Notes: generated by a model not told the origin, from the sequence alone. DNA of 64,000 bases from an uncultured Glaciecola sp. (GCF_937770335.1 NZ_CALJHY010000001.1:1-64000), one strand, 5' to 3'; shown: positions 25,098 to 35,624, numbered from the stretch's first letter. Numbers and translations are program-made.

Positions 25098-26060
25098 ATG
25101 ATTAAACCCAACATTCCAGAAAATGAAGCTGAGCGAATGCATGCGCTAAGAACATTACAAGTTCTTGATACTTCGCACGAGGAACGGTTTGACCGTGTAA
25201 CTCGTATGGCTAAACGCATGTTTGGTGTATCTATTTCACTCGTTAGTTTAATTGACGAAGACCGTCAGTGGTTCAAGTCTAAGCAGGGTCTTGAAGTAAG
25301 TGAGACACCAAGGGATATTTCATTCTGCGGACATGCCATAAATCAAGATGGCTTATTTATTATACCTGACGCTGCTGAAGATGAACGCTTTTATGATAAT
25401 CCTCTTGTAACTGACTCACCTAAAATTCGTTTCTATGCGGGTTGTCCTCTGGAGATTAAAGACGGATTAAAAATAGGTACTTTATGTCTTCTTGATCAAT
25501 CGCCAAAAACCATGGATGAAGAAGACAAGCAGCTTCTCAAAGACTTAGGCGCTATGGTTGAGCAAGAAATTAAATCGATACAATTAGCCACGCTGGACCA
25601 ACTCACATTAATTTCCAACAGACGCGGGTTTTTATCACTTGTCGAGCATAGCGTAAAAGTGTGTCGACGAACCAGAGTACCGATGTCATTTTTATTGTTT
25701 GACCTTAACAAATTTAAAATCATCAATGATGAATATGGTCATCATGAGGGCGATTTTGTGTTAATTACCTTTGCTCAGATAATGCTGCAGACATTTCGTA
25801 ATAGTGATGTTATCGGTCGGCTTGGCGGTGATGAATTTGTTGTCATGTTGTCGGATTCCGACCAAAATCACACCAACGGGATCGTAGAGCGATTTGCAAA
25901 AGCGGTTGAACAAGCAAATGCGACTATCAACAAACCTTACGAAATAGAATACAGTGTGGGTGTAGAATATTTTCAACACGATACGAAAAAATCTGCAAAA
26001 GAAATGATTCAAGATGCTGACGCTTCCATGTATAAACAAAAGAAAAGCAAAGCTCGGTAG
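25098..26060 (+). CDS. Cytosolic diguanylate cyclase, GAF-GGDEF
   Basis: A 320-residue soluble protein. The GAF domain spans about 20-155 and is of the common type with FDRVTRMAKRMFGVSISLVS, DRQWFKSKQGL, FCGHAI and FYAGCPL. The GGDEF domain starts with LDQLTLISNRRGFL; its signature GGDEF is at residues 243-247, and an RxxD inhibitory site (RNSD) precedes it. It should form c-di-GMP under control of a small ligand bound by GAF. No membrane segment is present. AAGGAAG precedes the ATG. It is followed by a small rhodanese gene on the same strand. Confidence 0.92.
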   Translation: MIKPNIPENEAERMHALRTLQVLDTSHEERFDRVTRMAKRMFGVSISLVSLIDEDRQWFKSKQGLEVSETPRDISFCGHAINQDGLFIIPDAAEDERFYDNPLVTDSPKIRFYAGCPLEIKDGLKIGTLCLLDQSPKTMDEEDKQLLKDLGAMVEQEIKSIQLATLDQLTLISNRRGFLSLVEHSVKVCRRTRVPMSFLLFDLNKFKIINDEYGHHEGDFVLITFAQIMLQTFRNSDVIGRLGGDEFVVMLSDSDQNHTNGIVERFAKAVEQANATINKPYEIEYSVGVEYFQHDTKKSAKEMIQDADASMYKQKKSKAR

Positions 26061-26126
26061 TATTCTAATAGTAGTAAGTTTGACTCTCACGATATATTAT
26101 TAGAGTGGAATATACGAAAGGAACAA

Positions 26127-26477
26127 ATGATGTTAAAGACTATCCCTGAACTATTAAATGAAGCGCGAACAAATGTTCGATGCATCAGTGCAAACGTCGC
26201 AGCAAATGAGTTAAAGGAAAATCATGGCTTGCTGATTGATGTCCGTGAACCCTCGGAGCACATAGCAAAAAAAGCGGTTGGAGCAATTAATATTCCGCGA
26301 GGACTTTTGGAAATGAAATTAATGGAGATAGAGAAGAACCCTTCTAAAGCTATTTATTTGCATTGTGCTACATCGGCAAGAGCGATCCTTAGCGCTGAAC
26401 AACTTGCTCGAATCGGCTATCAAAAAGTCAGCGTAATCACGTGTAATATGGATACAATTCAACAGTATTGTCAATAA
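26127..26477 (+). CDS. Single-domain rhodanese-like protein
   Basis: A 116-residue protein that fills one rhodanese domain. It has the LLIDVREPSEHIAKKAVGAI entry, the NIPRG substrate strap, and the active-site loop YLHCATSARA with the sulfur-carrying Cys. The C-terminus is GYQKVSVITCN. The enzyme is expected to bind and transfer sulfane sulfur in the cytosol; the physiological partner is unknown. GAAAGGAAC precedes the ATG-ATG start. It lies 66 bases after the GAF-GGDEF gene; co-transcription is possible but a functional link is not implied. Confidence 0.88.
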   Translation: MMLKTIPELLNEARTNVRCISANVAANELKENHGLLIDVREPSEHIAKKAVGAINIPRGLLEMKLMEIEKNPSKAIYLHCATSARAILSAEQLARIGYQKVSVITCNMDTIQQYCQ

Positions 26478-26526
26478 GATTGAATTCGAATCAGCCACCA
26501 AAAACAAGCTGATTCCACCCTTTGTG

Positions 26527-27408
26527 TTACATCTGAAGGGAGTCAAAAATATACTGAAAAGCTTCCTGTCGGTTTATTTCATTGAAATTTTCGTGCAAAT
26601 TATCTTCATAATAGCGATATTGAATAATCGGTGACTGAATGCGGTGCATTTGAGCCCTCGTGAACTGAGAGTCTGCCAAATGATCCATTCCAGCTATCAC
26701 AACAGCCAGAGGATAGTCTTTCCAGTTCGATAGTTCTGCTTCTAGGTGGTCCTGAGCCTGCTGCGAAATCAAAGCAAAACGAGGAGTGGTTACTCTACCT
26801 CGTAATCCATAATCGATGTCTATCTGATGTTTCTTCAAAACTGCTTGGTCATGAGTCAAATGACTCAAATCAATTTTTAAAGGAACCGCCAATGTTGGTA
26901 AAAACCGAGCGAGCAAGTTTACAATAAATGCCGGAACAGGTGATTTTGTCCTGTTCTTAAGCCAAGGTGCTGAAATTCCAAAACCGCGAATGTATTTTTG
27001 ATCCTTACCTAAGCCTAATCCATACAGCAAAGCGATTAGACCGCCCATAGAATGACCAAAAATATAGATTGGCAGATCAGGCGACTCGCTTTGTACACTA
27101 TTCACCAGATCATGAACGTGCTCGACATAAATATCAAAGCTTTCAATATCAAGTAAGTTCTTTTTACCCGGATTTATTTCAGCGTAAGTTCCATGCCCAG
27201 GCAGGTCGAGAGCATGCAACTCATATCCCTTCTGATTGTAAAACTGTGCAGGAAGATGCCAGTCTCCAGAGTGAGCCATTCCTCCATGGACCGCGATAAT
27301 AATCCCTTTGGGTATTTCACACGCATTCCATTTACGAACAAGAAGCTTTTCATTTTTTTTGCTTGGTAAAATGTAAGTACTGCTTTCGCCAAAGGAATGA
27401 GTCGTCAT
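26527..27408 (-). CDS. Alpha/beta hydrolase, monoacylglycerol-lipase-like
   Basis: A 293-residue serine hydrolase. It shows the oxyanion-hole segment IAVHGGMAHSGDWHLPAQFY, the HALDLPGHG block, the nucleophile elbow GHSMGG, and a late Asp/His pair (AGMDHLADS, ENLHENFNE). The layout matches the serine aminopeptidase S33/monoglyceride lipase group (hydrolase_4), which usually cleaves lipid esters. No signal peptide, so cytosolic. It is convergent with the rhodanese gene and not clearly in an operon; the ribosome site is weak. Confidence 0.88.
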   Translation of the reverse strand: MTTHSFGESSTYILPSKKNEKLLVRKWNACEIPKGIIIAVHGGMAHSGDWHLPAQFYNQKGYELHALDLPGHGTYAEINPGKKNLLDIESFDIYVEHVHDLVNSVQSESPDLPIYIFGHSMGGLIALLYGLGLGKDQKYIRGFGISAPWLKNRTKSPVPAFIVNLLARFLPTLAVPLKIDLSHLTHDQAVLKKHQIDIDYGLRGRVTTPRFALISQQAQDHLEAELSNWKDYPLAVVIAGMDHLADSQFTRAQMHRIQSPIIQYRYYEDNLHENFNEINRQEAFQYIFDSLQM

Positions 27409-27613
27409 GGATAGCTCGTATAGTGAAATTGGTTATGGCTTTGTCGATGTTTTTATCGTACTTATGTTAAAGCACGTTAGACTTGAAGGGACATTACCCG
27501 AGTGAGTTTTATCGAAAAGCACTGCAGTTAAAAGCTGAAATTAAAGCAGCGCAATCCAAATCATATCTATTACTTTTATGAAATGAATTGCACTCTTATC
27601 CGCCTAAAAGTAG

Positions 27614-29293
27614 CTAGTCAGGCTTGTCAGTTACGGCTCCCGTAGAAGCAGAACTGACTGTTCTTGCATATTTTGCTAGCAACCCTCTGGTATATTTTGG
27701 TGCCGGCTGTACCCAGTTTTGCTTTCTTCTCGCCATTTCTTGGTCATCAATATTGAGCGTCATCACACGATTTTGCGCATCAATTGTAATGCTATCACCA
27801 TTTTCTACCAGTGCGATCGCACCACCCTCGTATGCTTCAGGAGTGATATGGCCTACCACAAACCCCCTGCTGCCGCCTGAAAAACGACCATCAGTGATTA
27901 GTGCAACATCATTACCTAAACCTTTGCCCATAATTGCAGACGTGGGGCTTAACATTTCTCGCATGCCTGGGCCACCTCTTGGACCTTCATAGCGGATCAC
28001 AACCACGTCACCGGCAACGACTTGACCATCTATAATAGCGGCAAAACCCTGTTCTTCAGAGTCATATACTTTGGCTGTGCCAGTGAAGCGCAAACCTTCT
28101 TTGCCTGTAATTTTTGAAACTGCTCCTTCGGGCGCTAAATTACCATTGAGTATTACCAAGTGGCTGTCTTTTTTGATTGGCTTATCAAAAGGTAAAATAA
28201 TATTTTGCCCTTCAGGATAATCCGCAACTGAAGCTAAGTTTTCGGCCATCGTTTTGCCTGTTACTGTCATACAATCGCCATGTAGCATTCCAGCATCTAA
28301 TAAACGTTTCATCAGAGGTTGAATGCCTCCAATTTCAATTAATTCAGACATCAAATATTGACCGCTTGGTCGCAAATCGGCAATTACGGGTGTTTTTTCT
28401 CCGATGCGCACAAAATCATCCAGGGTCACTTCCACACCTATGGCGTCAGCCATAGCAATTAAATGCAGTACCGCATTTGTCGAGCCTCCGAGGGTGATCA
28501 CCATCGTAATCGCATTCTCAAATGCCTTTTTAGTCATAATATCAGACGGTTTAATATCATGCTCGAGTAGGTAAACTATTGCTTTCCCTGCATCGACGCA
28601 GTCTTGTTTTTTGTTATCTGAAATCGCATTTTGAGCAGAACTATTTGGCATACTCATGCCCAAAGCTTCGATGGCTGAGGCTAAAGTATTGGCCGTATAC
28701 ATACCGCCGCAAGAGCCGGGACCGGGGATCGCTGTTTTTTCAATATGTTGCAACTGAGTAATGGGAATATCACCATTAGCATAACTGCCTACAGCTTCAA
28801 ATACCGATACGATATCTGTGTGGTTTTCACCGGGTAAAATAGTACCGCCATAGACAAAAATAGAAGGACGATTTAGACGAGCTAGCCCCATTAAACATCC
28901 TGGCATATTTTTATCGCAGCCACCGATAGCAATAATAGCGTCATGTCCCATGCCTGCCGATACAGCCTCGATTGAGTCGCAAATAACTTCTCTTGAGACC
29001 AAAGAATACTTCATACCTTCAGTGCCCATAGAAATACCGTCAGAAATAGTAATGGTATTATAAATAACGCTTTTAGCACCGGCGCTATCTACGCCCCTAC
29101 CCACTTCGTCAGCCAACGTATTGATGTGCATGTTGCATGGCGTCACCATTGACCACGTTGAAGCAATACCCACCTGTGATTTTTTGAAATCTTCATCGCC
29201 AAAGCCTACCGCCCTCAACATAGATCGACTAGGTGCCTGAGCGGCTCCATCTACAATTTTTTGTGAATATTTACGTGGTTTATCAGTGCTCAT
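27614..29293 (-). CDS. ilvD: Dihydroxy-acid dehydratase
   Basis: A 559-residue enzyme for the fourth step of branched-chain amino-acid synthesis: it dehydrates dihydroxy-isovalerate and dihydroxy-methylvalerate. Iron-sulfur ligand motifs are visible: [20 protein letters not shown] and [15 protein letters not shown]. The shorter length than E. coli IlvD (616) matches the 2Fe-2S subgroup found in cyanobacteria and Bacillus. [20 protein letters not shown] near the end is also typical. Other ilv genes are not adjacent, so this may be a second copy. The gene is alone on its strand, with a short leader. Confidence 0.96.
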   Translation of the reverse strand: MSTDKPRKYSQKIVDGAAQAPSRSMLRAVGFGDEDFKKSQVGIASTWSMVTPCNMHINTLADEVGRGVDSAGAKSVIYNTITISDGISMGTEGMKYSLVSREVICDSIEAVSAGMGHDAIIAIGGCDKNMPGCLMGLARLNRPSIFVYGGTILPGENHTDIVSVFEAVGSYANGDIPITQLQHIEKTAIPGPGSCGGMYTANTLASAIEALGMSMPNSSAQNAISDNKKQDCVDAGKAIVYLLEHDIKPSDIMTKKAFENAITMVITLGGSTNAVLHLIAMADAIGVEVTLDDFVRIGEKTPVIADLRPSGQYLMSELIEIGGIQPLMKRLLDAGMLHGDCMTVTGKTMAENLASVADYPEGQNIILPFDKPIKKDSHLVILNGNLAPEGAVSKITGKEGLRFTGTAKVYDSEEQGFAAIIDGQVVAGDVVVIRYEGPRGGPGMREMLSPTSAIMGKGLGNDVALITDGRFSGGSRGFVVGHITPEAYEGGAIALVENGDSITIDAQNRVMTLNIDDQEMARRKQNWVQPAPKYTRGLLAKYARTVSSASTGAVTDKPD

Positions 29294-29440
29294 ATATTAC
29301 TCTTTATTTTCATTTTTATTTTCAACATTTATGACTGTACTATAGAATTGTATCCGCGATACTGTCAACCTATCGACTTTACCAGTAACTGCTTGGTAAT
29401 CCGAGTGTTACGATACGAAAATGTACACTGTTTGTGGATA

Positions 29441-31018
29441 TCACATCCAAGAACGCTTGTCGATAACGAGCTGATCTAGAATGCTATTTATAATATTTCT
29501 CACTTCATTTGCCGGCATATAAGGAATAAGTTTCGCGCCTGAAGCCAGAACTATTTTTAAGCTTGCCAATTGATAGGGACGAATAAAGATGCTTTGTTTG
29601 AATTGAGCTTGCTGCACTTTATACAGAGGGAAACAGTAATAATTAACACCTAAAAAACCCTTTCTAAGGTAAAAATATTCTTGGTCGTAACTGTAGCCCC
29701 ACCGCTTCCATCTTATAACCAATATGACACCAATGAGTACAACCGTCGAGAAACTAACCGTCGTTGCTACAACAAGATCATCCCTAAATATAGCCACAAA
29801 TAAAAATATGCCAACTGGCACAGCAAAAAATAACAACCCACGCAATATATAACGCTTAGAGATGGGCTTAAACAATTGCTCGCCCATCGTTTGCGAGGGC
29901 ATCGCATCTTTCATTAACGCCAAGGATTCTTCAATAGTCACCGATGGAACCAGAAGTTTATTCGACATCTGCTCACCAGCTTTACTCGCATTGGCTACCC
30001 CCGACGTATTTTGTTCAAACGACAAGTTAACTCTGCCAAGTAGCACATCGAGCCAATCTTGTGCTTGCACCATTATTTGAATACGGCTGAGTTTCATACT
30101 TACTTCGTGTTTAGTTAACAAACCTGAGCGTCGAATATAGCGATTCTGTGTTTTGCTCAAGGTGTATTTGTAAAACATTAGAATAGCACCGACAACTGAC
30201 AACGAAACGATGACGAGCATTATTAGCATCGCTACAGACAAAACATGTAAGCCAAATTCCCACCAGGCTTGGGTTTCTAAACTGAAATAAACTTCTGCAT
30301 CGAAACCTATTGACTCAAAGAATTGTGATAAAAAATCAGATATTGCATTATAAAATGGTGCGAGTGCACCCAAAAAAATCCAGATCCGATTATTGGTTAA
30401 GCCATGAATAACTAGATCACGCATGCTTCTGCGATTCAACATTATTTCATTTGAAGCATTGCTTGAACCAACAGAAGAAGCCAAAGCATCATCACTAGTT
30501 TCTTCAGTTGCGGTCTCTAAGATTTTAATGCGAAATTGTTTAGCTAAATCAGTTTTTAACGCTACAATTTTTGCTTCTTGTTTTGCGCTGCCAGCGGTAT
30601 CTAATTCAATGCAGGAGTAATCATTGATGCGGTAGTAAAGCGGTTGAGATAACTTAACATTCTGAATTCGTTCAAAGGGCAAATCAATATGTGACTTCTT
30701 AAAAACACCCTGTTTTATTTCTATTCTGTCACTGCCTACGCGAAATCGATAAAACCAGTAATTAAGCACTCCCATAATAATAAATAAGGCCAGAATACAG
30801 GATGCCACTACAACAATAATCAAGGGTTGTTCTTTTATTTTGTTAAAGTTGAGCGCGAGTACCGGTATTAAGTAAAAAAACGTGTTGGCTAAATCAACAA
30901 TTGAACGTACCGTAAAGTAAATAATGCTGATCGGCGAAAGCTTGTTCCATTCTCCGTTTTGCAGTTCGGCAACTTGTTGCATACCCTCGCTTCGCTGAGA
31001 AAAGTCATTATTATCCAT
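29441..31018 (-). CDS. PH-domain membrane protein (YdbT-like)
   Basis: I start at the ATG at 31018 (525 residues), which overlaps the stop of the preceding gene by 8 bases; an ATG at 31030 is possible. Three bacterial PH (bPH2/DUF304) domains are separated by transmembrane segments near 35-85, 215-295 and 390-430. Repeated blocks of the type 'I-x-R-x-G-(V/L)-(F/L)-x-K-x...R-I-Q' are seen (IEIKQGVFKKSHIDLPFERI; RRSGLLTKHEVSMKLSRIQI; LRKGFLGVNYYCFPLYKVQQ). It forms the second member of the ydbS-ydbT pair. The Bacillus pair is tied to resistance to membrane-active compounds in the literature; no role is known here. Confidence 0.85.
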   Translation of the reverse strand: MDNNDFSQRSEGMQQVAELQNGEWNKLSPISIIYFTVRSIVDLANTFFYLIPVLALNFNKIKEQPLIIVVVASCILALFIIMGVLNYWFYRFRVGSDRIEIKQGVFKKSHIDLPFERIQNVKLSQPLYYRINDYSCIELDTAGSAKQEAKIVALKTDLAKQFRIKILETATEETSDDALASSVGSSNASNEIMLNRRSMRDLVIHGLTNNRIWIFLGALAPFYNAISDFLSQFFESIGFDAEVYFSLETQAWWEFGLHVLSVAMLIMLVIVSLSVVGAILMFYKYTLSKTQNRYIRRSGLLTKHEVSMKLSRIQIMVQAQDWLDVLLGRVNLSFEQNTSGVANASKAGEQMSNKLLVPSVTIEESLALMKDAMPSQTMGEQLFKPISKRYILRGLLFFAVPVGIFLFVAIFRDDLVVATTVSFSTVVLIGVILVIRWKRWGYSYDQEYFYLRKGFLGVNYYCFPLYKVQQAQFKQSIFIRPYQLASLKIVLASGAKLIPYMPANEVRNIINSILDQLVIDKRSWM

Positions 31019-31553
31019 TCTGACTAACATCCTTGTGATTCAAAATGAATTGGCGCAGTTCAATGGCTTTTTCATATGCCAATCCCGGAATTTCAAACGC
31101 GTGATTAGCGCCACCTGCGCTGTAAACCTGCAAAGTAGCCAAACCAGCACTTCGCTCTATGGGTCCGCGTTCAATTTCAATGTGTTGAATCCGCATAATA
31201 GGCTGGCTAATGATTCTAGAAAATAATAAACCGGATTGAAAATGTACATCAAACTCTCGAACCGAATATTTCTTTTTAGGGTCAGCTAAATAACTGTATA
31301 AAACGGACCACAGCGTAAAAATAATAATAATAGTGACACCGATATAATAATAATCTAGAAATTTTTGCGGCATTGAAAATAAGGGCTGAATTGCCAGAAA
31401 CACAATAATCATCACAATCACAAAGCCAATAATTGAGGACACAATAATATTCAAACTACGATACTTAGGAGATAAGGAATGTAATACCATATCTTCAACT
31501 TTACATGTTCCCGACAGCTCAACCTGTTGATTTGAAGCAAATTCAATACTCAT
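31011..31553 (-). CDS. PH-domain membrane protein (YdbS-like)
   Basis: A 180-residue protein with two membrane helices (about 38-60 and 75-98) followed by one bPH2 domain: VHFQSGLLFSRIISQPIMRI then QHIEIERGPIERSAGLATLQ, VYSAGGANHAFEIPGL. It is the usual short partner of the longer three-domain protein. The two genes overlap, so they are translationally coupled and the proteins probably form a complex in the inner membrane. Function is not established. Confidence 0.87.
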   Translation of the reverse strand: MSIEFASNQQVELSGTCKVEDMVLHSLSPKYRSLNIIVSSIIGFVIVMIIVFLAIQPLFSMPQKFLDYYYIGVTIIIIFTLWSVLYSYLADPKKKYSVREFDVHFQSGLLFSRIISQPIMRIQHIEIERGPIERSAGLATLQVYSAGGANHAFEIPGLAYEKAIELRQFILNHKDVSQNG

Positions 31554-31824
31554 TTTTATCCCTAATTAACTTTATCCAGAAGTAACCACGATATTACAGT
31601 ATAAGTTTGATTGAATTCTTTGTTTTGTACAATTGCCGATGTTGAAAATATCAACGATGTATTATATTGGCACAATAAATCAGGCTAAATATCCACAACG
31701 AAATAAGATGAAATTATTTAGCGTAATAGTTTTGCGAAAGATCCTTATACTATAATATGAAAATGTATACGCTCAAATTTGAGCTATTCCTTTTCATTGT
31801 CAGTTTCACCTTTATAATCAGCGC

Positions 31825-33918
31825 ATGTTATTTAAAACAATCAGATCAACATTAACCGCATTCAATAGTTTAGCTATTGCCGTTTTATGTGCTGCTGTTT
31901 TAAGCCTTTCAATTTTCGTACATGAAGAACTTTATAGCGAAGCAGTAACACATAATCTAGATGGGCTGTCTAACAACATGGCCCACGATCTATTTGCTAT
32001 TCTAGGAACACCCGAAATAGATAGAATCGCAATATCCACTACGCTACTGCGTTTAGAAGAGTATGAAAATGTGGAGTTGGCAGCAGTATTCGATAAAGAT
32101 TTTAGTCAACTAGATATATATGCAGGTAGGGCATTGCGGGTATCTGGTAAGATTGGTACTAAAGTCAGTTTGGAGCAGCTTCGTGATATTCAATTTGGTA
32201 CATCGACAAAAAATGGCAAACTATTTTCTTTTAAATTTATTGGTGAAAAAGCATTTCCAAGCGGCTATTTACTCATAATCAATGACTTGGAAAATCCACT
32301 TAGTCGAAGTAAACTTTCCCTCCTACTAAAAGTTCTCCCTTTAACCTTTGTGGTTATTTGTATTGGTATCGTGTTGTCGTTATGGCTGAACAATAAAATG
32401 TTATCTCCATTCCAAAAACTCGCACACCTGGCTCATCAAATAAAAGAAACAAACGACTACAGCATTAAGATAAATGTTTATGGTAAACAAGAAGTTATCG
32501 ATTTAAGTAACGAAATTAGCAGCATGATGGATACCATTCATTCAGAAGAGGTTAAAAACAAACAACATACCAAACTGTTAATGGAGCAGCGGAGGGATAT
32601 GGAAAGGCTCGCCAATTTTGATAGTTTAACAGGATTACCTAACCGCCAATTTTTCATGGAAACGTTGCGTAAATCGCTAAACGATGCAGATCGCAACAAC
32701 CAGGACATGGTACTGATGTTCTTCGACCTTGATGGCTTCAAAGACGTTAACGATACGCATGGTCATGATGTCGGCGACAAGCTGCTGATTGAGTCGAGCA
32801 AGCGAGCAAAGCGATTTTTGCGGCACGGCGACCTTATTGCGAGACTCGGTGGTGATGAATTCCTTATTTTACTTCACAGCAATCCAAGCGACCTTGTAGT
32901 AATCGATATCGCTCAGCGTATCATTAAAGAAATCAGTAAACCTTTTGTTATCAATAGTTGGGAAATACAAATTAGCGTCAGCGTTGGCATCGCTAGAGCA
33001 ACAGATGCTAAATATAACTTAAGTGATTTTGTAAGCAATGCCGACGTTGCAATGTATGAATCGAAGGTGAAAGGAAAAAATACACACACTATTTTCATAC
33101 CTACGATGATGGAGGACAATAAACGTCGACTTTTTATAGCAAAAAGCATTACAGCCAGCTTAAAAAATAATGAATTCGAAGTTTACTATCAACCGAAAGT
33201 AAATGCCCAAGAGGAAATTGTTGGATTCGAAGCTTTACTTCGCTGGAATAATGAAGAATTAGGTTTTATATCGCCTTACGAGTTCATCAGTATTGCGGAG
33301 CAAAGTGGCAAGATAAATCAAATGACAGAATGGCTTTTAAAAGCAGTTATGTTCGATTATGCAAAAATACTCGAACATTACGGCGCAAACACAATGATTT
33401 CAATTAACTTATCCGCATATGATTTAAAGAGTACCAGAACATTAGAACTTATCACTGAGCTTTATCATCACTATCTTATTAACCCCAAATGCATTGAATT
33501 TGAAGTTACTGAATCGACTTATCTTGAAAACTTCGACATGGCAAACCAGTTCTTTGGAAACATTAGAGGCTTAGGATCGTCAATTGCTCTTGATGATTTT
33601 GGCACGGGCTATTCGTCTCTTAGTTACTTGACCAAAATCACACTGAACACGCTCAAGATTGACAAACAATTTGTCGACAATTTAGGGATATCAAAACGCA
33701 GTACATTAATCACTAAAACAGTCATTAAAATGGCAAAACAGCTTGATCTCAATATTTGTGCAGAAGGCGTTGAAACACGTCAACAAATGGCATTTTTGGT
33801 CGAGAATGGTTGCGATCAGTTGCAAGGTTATTTATTTGGAAAACCAACAGATTTAGCCACTTTATTAGCCTCACCGCATCAGAAAGTAAATACGAACATA
33901 CTTCCCTTCATACTTTAA
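31825..33918 (+). CDS. Membrane GGDEF-EAL c-di-GMP protein
   Basis: A 697-residue protein. The first helix is near residues 14-34, the periplasmic domain about 35-165, the second helix about 167-189, and a HAMP linker (about 190-245) follows. The GGDEF domain keeps GGDEF at residues 342-346 with an RxxD site (RHGD) before it. The EAL domain begins near 425, with EALLRW at 469 and DDFGTGYSSLSYL and CAEGVET intact. Both catalytic motifs look functional, so it may make or break c-di-GMP depending on the signal. It faces a leftward porin/PstS-like pair, a neighbour set that hints at a phosphate or anion signal (inference). Confidence 0.93.
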   Translation: MLFKTIRSTLTAFNSLAIAVLCAAVLSLSIFVHEELYSEAVTHNLDGLSNNMAHDLFAILGTPEIDRIAISTTLLRLEEYENVELAAVFDKDFSQLDIYAGRALRVSGKIGTKVSLEQLRDIQFGTSTKNGKLFSFKFIGEKAFPSGYLLIINDLENPLSRSKLSLLLKVLPLTFVVICIGIVLSLWLNNKMLSPFQKLAHLAHQIKETNDYSIKINVYGKQEVIDLSNEISSMMDTIHSEEVKNKQHTKLLMEQRRDMERLANFDSLTGLPNRQFFMETLRKSLNDADRNNQDMVLMFFDLDGFKDVNDTHGHDVGDKLLIESSKRAKRFLRHGDLIARLGGDEFLILLHSNPSDLVVIDIAQRIIKEISKPFVINSWEIQISVSVGIARATDAKYNLSDFVSNADVAMYESKVKGKNTHTIFIPTMMEDNKRRLFIAKSITASLKNNEFEVYYQPKVNAQEEIVGFEALLRWNNEELGFISPYEFISIAEQSGKINQMTEWLLKAVMFDYAKILEHYGANTMISINLSAYDLKSTRTLELITELYHHYLINPKCIEFEVTESTYLENFDMANQFFGNIRGLGSSIALDDFGTGYSSLSYLTKITLNTLKIDKQFVDNLGISKRSTLITKTVIKMAKQLDLNICAEGVETRQQMAFLVENGCDQLQGYLFGKPTDLATLLASPHQKVNTNILPFIL

Positions 33919-33975
33919 TGCCTACGTCACATCAACTTATATGAGGCCCACTTAGCACAAGGGCACAAGGGCACA

Positions 33976-34404
33976 CTAGTCTTCACTTCGATACAAAATA
34001 ACTATTCCAGCTTTGAGCTCAACATCACTACTAACGTAAGCGACTGCTCCCTTATGCTTGACTAAATAGTTAATTAACTGCTCCTCATTATCGAATTCTC
34101 TGGGTGGCTTTTGACGCCCAGAAAATCGCATTTGAGCCCAGTAAGACTGAATTCTAGATTCTGTCATACCTATGATTCTTGCATTAAACATCGCTCTCGT
34201 TTTATTTTCAGCAGTCAAAGCAACGGCATTCAAGTCGTAAGATGTCGCTCCGCCCATAAAAATGGCTTTTACCTCTGATTTACTTAAACTAATTGGTTTA
34301 TCAACATTGGCTACCACAAGAAGTGAGGCGTTTGCCAATGCAGGCAAAGTTAGCATATAGAATAATAATAATTTGTTAATTGGTTGCCGTATGAGCGATT
34401 TCAT
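33976..34404 (-). CDS. PstS-like periplasmic substrate-binding protein, short
   Basis: The ATG at 34404 overlaps the porin stop (TAATG) and gives 142 residues. A signal peptide (LLLFYMLTLPALANA) precedes a short domain with KSEVKAIFMGGATSYDL and SRIQSYWAQMRFSGRQKPPR, which match the N-terminal lobe of phosphate-ABC substrate-binding-like proteins. It ends VAYVSSDVELKAGIVILYR. At less than half the length of PstS it is a one-lobe version, a common stand-alone form in Alteromonadales and Vibrio. It is co-transcribed with the porin and likely senses or passes an anion to it or to the neighbouring GGDEF-EAL protein. Confidence 0.75.
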   Translation of the reverse strand: MKSLIRQPINKLLLFYMLTLPALANASLLVVANVDKPISLSKSEVKAIFMGGATSYDLNAVALTAENKTRAMFNARIIGMTESRIQSYWAQMRFSGRQKPPREFDNEEQLINYLVKHKGAVAYVSSDVELKAGIVILYRSED

Positions 34405-35624
34405 TAAAACACCCACTCTGCGGCAAGCTGAAATAATACAGCTTCTCTTTCTTCTATTGTGGGGTCACCTACGGTGAAAAACGCTCTTTTGTTATTCTCG
34501 CCTTTGAGGAAACTCACCTCCGCTTTAAAAGCGATATTTTGTTTCCAATCATAACGACTGCCGATAGTTAAGGACGTTAAACTGTCGATGGGTAGTGACA
34601 TAAATATTGCTTCAAAGCCCAAATGTACCTGATCTAAAATCGGATTGAGTCCAAGTGGAACTTCATTAACTGGCTCGCTGTAACCAGCATCACTATGAGC
34701 AATAGTCGCATGGAGTGTGAAAGGATAAAGGTTATAACCCAACGTCAAATAACCAGCATTTACTTTTGGAATGAAAGCGGAGCCTGAAGTAATTTTACTA
34801 AATTCTGACTCAATAAAATAGTCGAAGCTGTTGTAACTTACGCCTAACTTTATAAATCGTGCTCTGTTGTTAATACCAAGTTCATTCGCTGTTGTTATAA
34901 AGTTGAACATCCGCAATAAGTCTTGAAATTCTTTGAACTCTGGAATATCTACCTTTACTTTACCTTCATGGTAAGCAGCGCTAAACGTGAAGTTCTTATA
35001 ATTAAGTTTTGAATACAATCCAGCAACATATTCAATATCTGCATCTAAACGCTGCCCTGACTGGACGATGGGACCTTTATATTGGCCTACATATGCCTCC
35101 AATGACCCCGAAACAGACTTTGTTGAAAAATCATAGCGCCCCATCGCACCGTCAAACTCTGAAAAGAGGTAGTTTGCATAAACTTGTATAGGTGGTGTTA
35201 TCCACGGGTACGCAAAACCCACATCAATGACGTCGCTGTATGTAAAGAAAGGAATGCGTTGCCTTCCTAACTTAAATGACCAATCTTGAGTGGGTCGATA
35301 GTCCAGATACAGCCATTGAATACCACTTTCTCTAACATCTGAAGAATGCACTAGAGCTTGCCCTATGACCGATATTTTGTCGGTGATAGATGCATCTGCC
35401 CGAAAGGCAAATAAGCTTTGTTCGCTAAAAGAGTAGCCTTCATCATAACCGAGAAAAACTAGGTTATCATCGTTTAAATGACCTACAACCGCGCGCGCAA
35501 AACCGGAAAATTCAATTTTAGGCTCTGCAGCGGTGCTAAACCCTGATGTTATTATTAGTGCAACAATTACTAAACTAACTTTGATTTTCTTAAGTGATTT
35601 CATTGTTGGATTTACACTCGTCAT
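34404..35624 (-). CDS. Outer-membrane porin-like protein
   Basis: A 406-residue protein with a signal peptide (VSLVIVALIITSGFSTAAEP) followed by a beta-strand-rich body with regular amphipathic strands, and a C-terminal aromatic ending AAEWVF typical of outer-membrane barrels. The strand WSFKLGRQRIPFFTYSDVID (as in OprO/P and OprB-like porins) suggests an anion or phosphate-type porin. An internal ATG at 35603 is an alternative start. It is followed without gap by the PstS-like gene. No terminator was recognised. Confidence 0.75.
   Translation of the reverse strand: MTSVNPTMKSLKKIKVSLVIVALIITSGFSTAAEPKIEFSGFARAVVGHLNDDNLVFLGYDEGYSFSEQSLFAFRADASITDKISVIGQALVHSSDVRESGIQWLYLDYRPTQDWSFKLGRQRIPFFTYSDVIDVGFAYPWITPPIQVYANYLFSEFDGAMGRYDFSTKSVSGSLEAYVGQYKGPIVQSGQRLDADIEYVAGLYSKLNYKNFTFSAAYHEGKVKVDIPEFKEFQDLLRMFNFITTANELGINNRARFIKLGVSYNSFDYFIESEFSKITSGSAFIPKVNAGYLTLGYNLYPFTLHATIAHSDAGYSEPVNEVPLGLNPILDQVHLGFEAIFMSLPIDSLTSLTIGSRYDWKQNIAFKAEVSFLKGENNKRAFFTVGDPTIEEREAVLFQLAAEWVF

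Noticed and set aside
27480-27590. Short frame reading GHYPSEFYRKALQLKAEIKA between the hydrolase and ilvD
   Set aside because: Looks like a protein tail but has only about 30 codons and no start other than TTG. Possibly a relic; not supportable.
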